A stretch of 5,397 nucleotides of DNA. It comes from Bacteroidota bacterium (GTDB taxonomy: Bacteria > Bacteroidota > Bacteroidia > Bacteroidales > Prolixibacteraceae). Of this stretch, positions 1-5,397 are shown piece after piece. The stretch lies in assembly GCA_030706665.1 (NCBI GenBank), contig JAUZOB010000237.1, positions 1 through 5,397 on the forward strand, read 5' to 3'. Position 1 is the first letter of the stretch, and every line of letters starts with the position of its first letter. The position numbers and the translations under genes were made by a program. The notes beneath the pieces were generated by a model. The model worked only from the letters and a program-made list of their open reading frames with translations. It searched no databases and was not told the origin of the DNA.

Positions 1-1038
1 ATGCAGTATAAGGGAGAATTAGGAAACCAATTTAATAAATTCTCAGCCTATAAGAATGTGGTTCGTGTTTTTCTTTCCCGTTATCTGGATAATTCATTTG
101 AAGGAATTGCAGAGTTGGGACTGAATGGTTTAGATAAATCAGGAGAAGGAAAATATAGCATGTACAATATGGATGGACATATTTTTTCGGGGGATGTGGG
201 TATTCGATACAAATTTAATAACGGATATGTAATTCCTGAAGATTTTATTGTTCAGCCTTATTTAGTTTTTGGAATGGGGGCAATGCTCGCAAAAACAAAG
301 GGGTATTCAATGATTTGGAATGCTCATTTTGATCAAACAAGAGCAAGTCTTACTTATCATTATGGTTTGGGGACCAAAGTTCGATTAACTCAGAATATGT
401 CGGCTTTTATTGATGTAGCTGATTATCGACCCGGAGATAAGAGATTTGATCAGGCACAACTGACAACCATTGGCGATAAATATCGTATTTATTGTTTGGG
501 AGTCGTTTATTCCTTTGGGAACGGTGAAAAAGGGCAGCGCAAAAATGGTGCCTTGCAAAAGGATAAAGGATCGACTTTATTGGGATTAAAAAATAATAAA
601 GCGGCAGATGAAAGAACTGCTGTGGCTAAACCTACTGTAAATAGTGTTGTCAATAATACTTCTAGTCGGAATGCAGTACCGAAGTCTAAAGAATCAGAAT
701 TTGTTCTTGAACCGATATTGTTTAAGGCAAATAGTTATGAAATCCCAATGTCAGAGAATGGGAAAATGGAAAATGTCATCAATATACTGAAAGATAATCT
801 TACGATAAAACTGGTTATTGCCGGTCATGCCGATGAAACAGGAACTTTGCAGTATAATGAAAAACTTTCTCAAGATCGAGCAGAGAAAGTCTATAATTAT
901 TTGTTGACACTAGGTGTTGATAAATCACGCATATCAAAAGTTGTTTACTATGGATCAAAAAAACCTGCTGTGGCGGGAGATTCTCCTGAAGCTTTAAGTA
1001 AAAATCGAAGAGTCGAATTTGAATTAAGCAGGGACTAG
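1..1038 (+). CDS. OmpA-family outer membrane protein, 5'-truncated, without TSP3 repeats
   Basis: The reading frame is open from the first base; the visible 345 residues start at a Met that aligns with Met39 of the downstream paralog, so the signal peptide and about 38 residues are missing at the window edge. Residues 1-173 align without gaps to the paralog's barrel (about 101 of 173 identical by hand count) and are probably an outer membrane beta-barrel. Residues 174-233 are a polar, Lys/Asn/Ser-rich linker. Residues 234-345 are an OmpA C-terminal domain with GHADETG, NEKLSQDRAEKVYNYL and SKNRRVEFEL. Asp278 and Arg293 have the 15-residue spacing of E. coli OmpA D271/R286, which bind diaminopimelate in peptidoglycan. 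By family this protein should anchor the outer membrane to the cell wall. Unlike its paralog it has no DxDxDG repeats. The gene stops at 1036-1038 with no clear terminator after it. Confidence 0.9.
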   Translation: MQYKGELGNQFNKFSAYKNVVRVFLSRYLDNSFEGIAELGLNGLDKSGEGKYSMYNMDGHIFSGDVGIRYKFNNGYVIPEDFIVQPYLVFGMGAMLAKTKGYSMIWNAHFDQTRASLTYHYGLGTKVRLTQNMSAFIDVADYRPGDKRFDQAQLTTIGDKYRIYCLGVVYSFGNGEKGQRKNGALQKDKGSTLLGLKNNKAADERTAVAKPTVNSVVNNTSSRNAVPKSKESEFVLEPILFKANSYEIPMSENGKMENVINILKDNLTIKLVIAGHADETGTLQYNEKLSQDRAEKVYNYLLTLGVDKSRISKVVYYGSKKPAVAGDSPEALSKNRRVEFELSRD

Positions 1039-1410
1039 ATATGATGAAAGAAGGAAGGAGGAAAGACTTGTTTTTCGTATTTATACAACATGCTATGTGT
1101 AGGAGAATATGGAAAACTGTCAATGTTAAACTATTTATCTTCTGATGGAAACTTAAAAAATAACTAATATTTTATGTTAGTATTAGAAATATGAAATAAT
1201 ATAAATAATAAAGAGGAGGTTGAGTGTATTTTGTTAGTGTTTTTTATCTTTATTATACATCTAATTATAAATGAGTTGAGAATATATAAACAAAAAGTAA
1301 TTGAAATATGTGTTAGGTGTGTTGTTGAAAATATGAAATGATTAATGTGAAATATGGTAATAGAGTTGATTTGCTGTTTAATATTTATGAATGTGGTTAG
1401 AAACAACAAA

Positions 1411-1434
1411 TTAATTTTTTAATTTTTTAATTAA
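1411..1434. repeat. Short AT tandem repeat, 8-bp unit
   Basis: The unit TTAATTTT occurs twice in succession and is followed by TTAATTAA, a 6/8 copy that is itself a palindrome. It lies about 100 bases upstream of the OmpA/TSP3 gene. It may be an UP-like or bent-DNA element or simply low-complexity sequence; function is not shown. Confidence 0.6.
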
Positions 1435-1500
1435 ACAGTTTCGATTTTGATTTGTTTTAGATAAGTCGAGCATTGTTCACGGCCTTAGAATTTGATAGTG

Positions 1501-1524
1501 TTATTAATTAATAATTATTAATAA
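1501..1524. repeat. Adjacent AT palindromes upstream of the OmpA/TSP3 gene
   Basis: Two perfect palindromes abut: TTATTAATTAATAA at 1501-1514 and TTATTAATAA at 1515-1524, sharing the half-site TTATTAA. They end 10 bases before the ATG at 1535. Position and symmetry would suit an operator or a structured, ribosome-accessible leader, but pure AT palindromes also arise by chance in such AT-rich DNA. Confidence 0.5.
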
Positions 1525-1534
1525 GCAATTAAAA

Positions 1535-2989
1535 ATGAGTTTTATGAAACGATTAATCCTTTTATCTATCGTTTTATTCTGCACGACATCTCTCGTTTTT
1601 TCTCAGACTGCTGAAAGAAAATGGGGATTGGGTCTTGGTATTGGCACGATGCAGTATAAAGGAGAATTGGGGAACCAGTTCAATGACTTCTCAGCTTGGA
1701 AAAATGGAGGAAGAATCTTTCTTTCTCGCTATTTGAATCCCTCTTTTGACGGAATATTAGATTTCGGTTTGAATGCGATTGATAAATCCGGAGAAGGTAC
1801 TTATTCCAGAGCGAATATGGATGGCCATTTTTGGTCCAGTTCACTTGGGTTACATTACAAACTGAATAATGGCTATATATTCTCTGAAAATTCAATCATT
1901 CAGCCATATTTGGTTGCAGGATTGGGTGCAGTGCGTGCAAATACAAAAGGATATGCACTTACTTGGGAAGGCCCGTTTAATCAGGTCCGTCATTCTCTGA
2001 CCTATCATTATGGTTTTGGAACTAAAGTGAGATTCTCTCCGGTTACATGTTTGTTTCTGGAAGTTACAGATAATCGTCCGGGGGATGATCTTATCGATCA
2101 GGCCGATTTTACTTCAAAAGGAGATGTTTACCGTAAATTCTCTGCCGGTTTGGTATTTGCTCTCGGAAAAGCAAAAGATTCAGATCATGATGGCGTTCCG
2201 GATAGAAAGGATAAATGTCCCGATACTCCTGCTGGCGTAGCAGTAGATCAAAATGGTTGCCCGTTTGATAGTGATAATGACGGCGTTCCGGATTATCTTG
2301 ATAAATGTCCGAATACTCCTGCTGGTGTGGCTGTTGATCAATATGGCTGCCCAATTGACAGTGACAAAGACGGCGTTCCGGATTATCTTGATAAATGTCC
2401 GAATACTCCTGCCGGTGCAGCAGTAGATAAAAATGGTTGCCCGATTGACAGTGATAACGATGGCGTTCCGGATTACAAAGATAAATGTCCTGATACTCCT
2501 GCCGGAGTTGCGGTAGATCAAAATGGCTGCCCGATTGACAGTGACAATGACGGCGTTCCGGATTATCTTGATAAATGCCCTGATACTCCTGCCGGTGCAG
2601 AGGTTGACAAGGATGGTTGTCCGATCGTTAAAGTTGAGCCTAAAGTTCTGGAAGTAGTTAGTGAACCTGTTTATTTTAAAATTAACTTGTATGATATTCG
2701 TAAGGCAGAAAGGGTAAAAGCCGACAATGCAGTGAAATATTTGAAAGCACATCCTAATGCTAAGATTATTATTTCAGGACATGCAGATAAGACTGGTCCG
2801 AATGCTTTCAATTTGAAACTTTCAAAGCAACGAGCTCAGGTCGTATACAAATATCTGCTTTCTAAGAAGGTTAAGAAATCAAGCATTGCAGGGGTAACTT
2901 CCTACGGTTCTTCTAAACCAGCTGTAGAAGGTGATTCTCCTGAAGCTTTAAGTAAGAACAGAAGAACAGAATTTGAACTTCAAAAGTAA
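1535..2989 (+). CDS. OmpA-family outer membrane protein with five TSP3-type repeats
   Basis: A complete 484-residue outer membrane protein that probably links the outer membrane to peptidoglycan. Residues 1-23 form a signal peptide (Lys/Arg at 5-6, hydrophobic 7-22) with likely signal peptidase I cleavage after Ser23; Cys16 is preceded by Phe, so it is not a good lipobox. Residues 24-211 are a predicted beta-barrel matching the upstream paralog. Residues 215-364 are five 30-residue repeats, each opening with DSDxDGVPD and carrying two cysteines 14 residues apart; this is the thrombospondin type 3 calcium-binding pattern. Residues about 375-484 are the OmpA domain, with GHADKTG, LSKQRAQVVYKYL and SKNRRTEFEL; Asp418 and Arg433 correspond to the diaminopimelate-binding pair of E. 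coli OmpA. ATG 1535 is used here, but ATG 1544 (MKRLILL) is equally plausible. No Shine-Dalgarno is visible, which is common in Bacteroidota. A terminator follows 23 bases after the stop. Confidence 0.95.
   Translation: MSFMKRLILLSIVLFCTTSLVFSQTAERKWGLGLGIGTMQYKGELGNQFNDFSAWKNGGRIFLSRYLNPSFDGILDFGLNAIDKSGEGTYSRANMDGHFWSSSLGLHYKLNNGYIFSENSIIQPYLVAGLGAVRANTKGYALTWEGPFNQVRHSLTYHYGFGTKVRFSPVTCLFLEVTDNRPGDDLIDQADFTSKGDVYRKFSAGLVFALGKAKDSDHDGVPDRKDKCPDTPAGVAVDQNGCPFDSDNDGVPDYLDKCPNTPAGVAVDQYGCPIDSDKDGVPDYLDKCPNTPAGAAVDKNGCPIDSDNDGVPDYKDKCPDTPAGVAVDQNGCPIDSDNDGVPDYLDKCPDTPAGAEVDKDGCPIVKVEPKVLEVVSEPVYFKINLYDIRKAERVKADNAVKYLKAHPNAKIIISGHADKTGPNAFNLKLSKQRAQVVYKYLLSKKVKKSSIAGVTSYGSSKPAVEGDSPEALSKNRRTEFELQK
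2177..2626 (+). repeat. Five in-frame 90-bp tandem repeats encoding TSP3 units
   Basis: Five consecutive 90-bp units encode residues 215-364 of the OmpA-like protein, with no insertion or deletion between units. Consensus landmarks per unit are DSDxDGVPDYxDKCP, TPAGxAVD and GCPI. Differences cluster at a few positions (the residue after DSD, the pair before DKCP, and around AVD), while the DNA is largely conserved, for example GACGGCGTTCCGGATTATCT recurs in units 2, 3 and 5. That level of similarity suggests expansion by recombination or ongoing homogenisation. Confidence 0.95.
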
Positions 2990-3012
2990 GATTATTGATT
3001 AAATCAGATAGA

Positions 3013-3042
3013 AAAAGCCGCCCGCGAATACGGACGGCTTTT
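3013..3042. terminator. Bidirectional rho-independent terminator
   Basis: AAAAGCCG (3013-3020) pairs with CGGCTTTT (3035-3042). After one C/A mismatch, CCG (3022-3024) pairs with CGG (3031-3033), leaving a six-base loop. A T-rich tail follows on the plus strand, and the five A residues at 3012-3016 give a U-run on the minus strand. It lies 23 bases after the OmpA/TSP3 stop and 76 bases beyond the end of the convergent minus-strand gene, so it can serve both. Confidence 0.88.
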
Positions 3043-3118
3043 CTATTATCCTATGGTTTATTCTGAAAATTGTTTAAATATCTAAGTTCTGCTTCCTTGC
3101 ATTTTCCATGCCTATGGA

Positions 3119-3346
3119 TTATTTCATCCCAATGCGGCGAATTTTGTTTTCGCGCTGTTTGATACATTGTATGTGTTCGCTTATAATAAAGATTTGTTCT
3201 TCCTGATTCAGGGATCTGAAATATTTCAAGCGTTGAGGCAGTGGCATAGTTCTAATTTCATGAAATGCACAGTTGCACAATTCATGATCCATTGGACAGT
3301 CAAATAGAAGTCCATAATATTCGGATAGTACTTCTTTCCCAGACAT
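3119..3346 (-). CDS. Small Cys/His-containing protein of unknown function (75 aa)
   Basis: I do not recognise a named family. The protein has no signal peptide or membrane segment and is probably cytoplasmic. Its N-terminal half carries a compact cluster, Cys17-Pro-Met-Asp-His21-Glu-Leu-Cys24-Asn-Cys26 with His29 just after, which could bind a metal such as zinc. The C-terminal half (residues 35-70) looks helical and charged: LPQRLKYFRSLNQEEQ, then His58, Cys61 and a basic tail KQRENKIRRIGMK. An in-frame TAA lies a short way upstream, so ATG at 3346 is the only sensible start. Support for a real gene comes from the non-random composition, from its position between a shared terminator and a divergent ffh promoter, and from the absence of any gene opposite it. 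Similar short 'CP...C.F.EIR...' proteins seem familiar from Bacteroidales genomes, but that is memory and was not checked. Confidence 0.72.
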   Translation of the reverse strand: MSGKEVLSEYYGLLFDCPMDHELCNCAFHEIRTMPLPQRLKYFRSLNQEEQIFIISEHIQCIKQRENKIRRIGMK

Positions 3347-3467
3347 GCTTTTTTGAATAGAGTCCTTTTTCGTTAATTCTTCCTTTTATGAAAAGGTGAC
3401 CTCCTAAAATGTATTTTTTTAAGTTTAACCTTGAAAAATAAATATTAGAGACTGTCCATTAATGGAT

Positions 3468-3496
3468 TTGAAGTCATTCAGTTTTTTATATTTTTG
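3468..3496 (+). promoter_or_regulatory. Bacteroidota-type promoter of ffh
   Basis: TTG at 3468-3470 (within TTTG 3467-3470) and TATTTTTG at 3489-3496 match the -33 and TAnnTTTG -7 elements known for the Bacteroidota housekeeping sigma factor, with an 18-base gap close to the usual spacing. Transcription would start near 3501-3504, giving a leader of only about 15 bases before the ATG at 3518. The match is by eye; no start site data are available. Confidence 0.65.
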
Positions 3497-3517
3497 CAGA
3501 GACCAAAAACAGAAGCT

Positions 3518-4846
3518 ATGTTTGAAAATTTGAATGAACGCCTGGAGCGATCGTTTAAGCTGTTGAAAGGCCAGGGAAAGATTACAGAAATCAATATTGC
3601 CGAAACCTTGAAAGAAGTTCGTCGTGCTCTTTTGGATGCCGATGTTAACTATAAAATAGCAAAACAGTTTACAGAAACAGTAAAACAAAAAGCCATTGGG
3701 CAAGAGGTATTGACCTCTGTTAAACCTGGCCAGATGATGGTCAAGATTGTCCATGACGAGTTGGCTGAACTAATGGGGGGGCATTTCACTGATATTAATA
3801 TCAAAGGAACTCCCAGTATTGTTTTGATGGCAGGTCTTCAAGGATCAGGGAAAACTACTTTTTCCGGTAAGCTTGCAAATTTCTTAAGAGGTAAACGAGG
3901 AAAGAATCCTTTATTGGTTGCATGTGATGTTTATCGTCCTGCTGCAATCGAACAGCTAAAAGTGCTGGGAGAACAAATTAATACTCCGGTTTATTCTGAA
4001 CCCGGTAGTATGAATCCGATTGAAATTGCAAAGAATTCTATCCAATTTGCAAAGCAAAATAACCATGACCTGGTTATTGTCGATACTGCCGGTCGACTGG
4101 CTATCGATGAGCAGATGATGAAGGAGATTGCTGCTATAAAAGCTGCGTTAAATCCTCAGGAAACATTGTTTGTTGTCGATTCTATGACAGGTCAGGATGC
4201 TGTCAATACTGCAAAAGAATTTAATGAACGATTAAATTTCGATGGAGTAGTGCTTACCAAATTGGATGGAGACACCCGTGGGGGAGCAGCTTTGTCAATT
4301 CGCTCAGTGGTAAACAAACCGATTAAGTTTGTTGGTACCGGCGAAAAACTTGAAGCACTCGACGTTTTTCATCCGGAACGTATGGCTGACCGTATTCTCG
4401 GTATGGGGGATATTGTTTCGTTAGTTGAACGTGCACAGGAGCAATTTGATGCTGATGAAGCTCGTAAATTACAGGCTAAACTTGCTAAAAATCAATTTGG
4501 CTTCAACGATTTTCTGAAACAGATTCAGCAGATTAAGAAAATGGGTAACCTAAAAGATCTCGCTTCAATGATTCCCGGGATGAGTAAGGTTATGAAAGAT
4601 GTTGATATTGACGATAATGCGTTTAAAAGCATCGAAGCAATCATCTATTCGATGACTCCTCTCGAACGTGAAGATCCTGCTTTATTAAACGGATCGCGTC
4701 GTAAAAGAATTGCAACCGGTTCCGGAACATCTATTCAAGAGGTTAACAGGCTGATCAAACAATTCGACGAAACACGTAAGATGATGCGTATGGTTTCACA
4801 AGGTAAAAACCTTGGACGCATGGTTGGTAATCGTATGAGAAGATAA
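3518..4846 (+). CDS. ffh: Signal recognition particle protein Ffh (SRP54 GTPase)
   Basis: Ffh binds signal sequences emerging from the ribosome, assembles with SRP RNA, and delivers the complex to the receptor FtsY at the inner membrane through coupled GTP hydrolysis. Using ATG 3518 (MFENLNERL) the protein has 442 residues, a normal family length. The helical N domain is at about 1-85. The G domain follows, with P-loop GLQGSGKTT (106-114), DVYRPAAIEQL (137-147), DTAGR (189-193), TKLDGD (247-252) and GTGEK (273-277). The M domain (about 305-442) has Met-rich segments (KKMGNLKDLASMIPGMSKV) and the SRP RNA-binding GSRRKRIATGSG (392-403). A TTG eight codons upstream (3494) is in frame but lies inside the promoter -7 element, so it cannot be the start of the main transcript. 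The gene runs divergently from the small Cys/His gene and is followed 18 bases later by folD. Confidence 0.98.
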   Translation: MFENLNERLERSFKLLKGQGKITEINIAETLKEVRRALLDADVNYKIAKQFTETVKQKAIGQEVLTSVKPGQMMVKIVHDELAELMGGHFTDINIKGTPSIVLMAGLQGSGKTTFSGKLANFLRGKRGKNPLLVACDVYRPAAIEQLKVLGEQINTPVYSEPGSMNPIEIAKNSIQFAKQNNHDLVIVDTAGRLAIDEQMMKEIAAIKAALNPQETLFVVDSMTGQDAVNTAKEFNERLNFDGVVLTKLDGDTRGGAALSIRSVVNKPIKFVGTGEKLEALDVFHPERMADRILGMGDIVSLVERAQEQFDADEARKLQAKLAKNQFGFNDFLKQIQQIKKMGNLKDLASMIPGMSKVMKDVDIDDNAFKSIEAIIYSMTPLEREDPALLNGSRRKRIATGSGTSIQEVNRLIKQFDETRKMMRMVSQGKNLGRMVGNRMRR

Positions 4847-4864
4847 TTTGAAAAAAAGATTTGA

Positions 4865-5397
4865 ATGATACTGATTGACGGAAAAAAGGTATCTGCTGAG
4901 ATCAGACAGGAGATAGCAGAAGATGTTAAAAAGATTTGTGATGCAGGTGGTAAAAGACCCCATCTTGCCGCTATTCTTGTGGGGCATGATGGCGGAAGTG
5001 AAACCTATGTTGCAAATAAGATTAAAGCTTGTGAAGAGGTAGGTTTTAAATCATCCTTATTTAGATTTGAGCCTGATATTACAGAAGACGAACTTCTAAA
5101 TAAGGTACAAGAGTTAAATCAGGATTCTGATATAGATGGATTTATTGTTCAGCTTCCACTTCCAAAGCATATATCAGAAGAGAAAGTTACAGAAGCGATT
5201 GATCCACGTAAAGATGTCGATGGATTTCATCCTACAAACGTAGGGAGAATGACAATCGGATCCCCTGCGTTTATTTCTGCAACTCCTCAGGGGATCATGG
5301 AGTTACTGAAACGCTATAAGATTGAGACAAAGGGAAAGAATTGCGTCATTATTGGAAGGAGTAATATTGTGGGTCGCCCTATGAGTATACTGCTTTC
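4865..5397 (+). CDS. folD: Bifunctional methylene-THF dehydrogenase / methenyl-THF cyclohydrolase FolD, 3'-truncated
   Basis: FolD interconverts 5,10-methylene-THF, 5,10-methenyl-THF and 10-formyl-THF in the cytoplasm, normally with NADP, supplying one-carbon units for purines and formyl-methionine. The frame begins MILIDGKKVSAEI and continues for 177 residues to the window edge, roughly 60% of a usual FolD of about 290. The catalytic region SETYVANKIKACEEVGF carries the conserved Tyr48 and Lys52. DGFIVQLPLPKHI (91-103), KDVDGFHPTNVGR (116-128) and ATPQGIMELLKRY (139-151) are the folate-site motifs, and GRSNIVGRPMS (164-174) begins the dinucleotide-binding domain. Ala139 replaces the Cys of the E. 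coli CTP motif, which I take to be ordinary family variation. The 18-base gap after ffh holds no terminator, so the two are probably co-transcribed. The frame is too late in the window for its end to be seen. Confidence 0.97.
   Translation, partial: MILIDGKKVSAEIRQEIAEDVKKICDAGGKRPHLAAILVGHDGGSETYVANKIKACEEVGFKSSLFRFEPDITEDELLNKVQELNQDSDIDGFIVQLPLPKHISEEKVTEAIDPRKDVDGFHPTNVGRMTIGSPAFISATPQGIMELLKRYKIETKGKNCVIIGRSNIVGRPMSILL

Larger units (their letters stand above)
1039..1534. other. AT-rich intergenic spacer between OmpA paralogs
   Basis: These 496 bases are much richer in A and T than the flanking genes and contain no convincing gene. They hold a purine-rich stretch just after the stop codon (about 1044-1067), an AT inverted repeat (CTAATA at 1164-1169 against TATTAG at 1181-1186), an 8-bp tandem repeat (1411-1434) and AT palindromes (1501-1524). 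An isolated AGGAGGT at 1214-1220 precedes a short open frame, discussed under findings. I found no full match to the Bacteroidota promoter pair in front of the downstream gene; the nearest is TTAGAATTTG at 1485-1494, whose -7 spacing is one base too long and which has no TTG at the right distance. The promoter of the 1535 gene therefore remains unplaced. Confidence 0.7.

Noticed and set aside
815..1123. 102-residue minus-strand frame across the end of the first OmpA gene
   Set aside because: Opposite to a well-supported OmpA domain; composition is that of a shadow frame.
1041..1145. 34-codon plus-strand frame just after the first OmpA stop
   Set aside because: No ribosome site, no domain, and length within chance expectation.
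1164..1409. 81-residue minus-strand frame in the AT-rich spacer
   Set aside because: Composition (Ile, Thr, His, Phe, Asn runs) is what AT-rich noncoding DNA gives; no recognisable domain.
1580..1582. Cys16 as a lipoprotein attachment site in the OmpA/TSP3 protein
   Set aside because: The residue before it is Phe rather than Gly, Ala or Ser, and the hydrophobic segment continues past it to a better signal peptidase I site.
2109..2354. 81-residue minus-strand frame inside the OmpA/TSP3 gene
   Set aside because: Antisense shadow of the barrel end and first repeats, with no family resemblance.
2177..2626. Regular repeats that might suggest a CRISPR array
   Set aside because: The repeats are contiguous 90-bp coding units without spacers, and encode DxDxDG motifs in frame.
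2180..2752. 190-residue minus-strand frame with repeated RSIRTFI / RNAVI motifs
   Set aside because: It is the antisense shadow of the five 90-bp TSP3 repeats; its repetitiveness comes entirely from the coding strand.
3406..3413. Minus-strand TACATTTT as a -7 box for the small Cys/His gene
   Set aside because: It matches 7 of 8 TAnnTTTG positions but no TTG element lies at the expected distance upstream.
3425..3754. Minus-strand 109-residue frame over the ffh start
   Set aside because: Antisense to the conserved N domain of Ffh and to its promoter.
4796..4987. Minus-strand 63-residue frame across the ffh-folD junction
   Set aside because: Antisense to two confidently identified genes.

Overview
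The window looks like ordinary chromosomal DNA from a member of the Bacteroidota, most likely Bacteroidales. Three things point there: AT-rich spacers without strong Shine-Dalgarno sites before most genes, a promoter in front of ffh that fits the Bacteroidota-type TTTG / TAnnTTTG elements, and OmpA-family porins with thrombospondin type 3 repeats. The order is an inference from protein style; I could not run a search.

Layout. Positions 1-1038 hold the 3' part of an OmpA-family outer membrane protein gene whose signal peptide is missing at the window edge. A 496-base, very AT-rich spacer follows (1039-1534), with short tandem and palindromic AT repeats. A complete paralog lies at 1535-2989: signal peptide, beta-barrel, five near-identical 30-residue calcium-binding type repeats, and a peptidoglycan-binding OmpA domain. 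A hairpin at 3013-3042 can terminate transcription from both sides. On the minus strand (3119-3346) is a small Cys/His-containing protein of unknown function that converges on the same hairpin. Divergent from it is ffh (3518-4846), the signal recognition particle GTPase, followed after 18 bases by folD (4865 to the window end, partial).

How they fit together. The two OmpA-like genes are diverged tandem duplicates: barrel and C-terminal domain are conserved, but the linker differs completely (TSP3 repeats in one, a polar Lys/Asn/Ser-rich stretch in the other). Both probably tie the outer membrane to peptidoglycan. ffh and folD look co-transcribed, though their functions (co-translational membrane targeting and one-carbon folate metabolism) are not directly linked.

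I see no mobile element, CRISPR array, tRNA or rRNA, and nothing that makes a convincing new system. The points most worth a second look are the linker swap between the OmpA paralogs, the 90-bp tandem repeat, the small Cys/His protein, and the structured AT-rich spacer.
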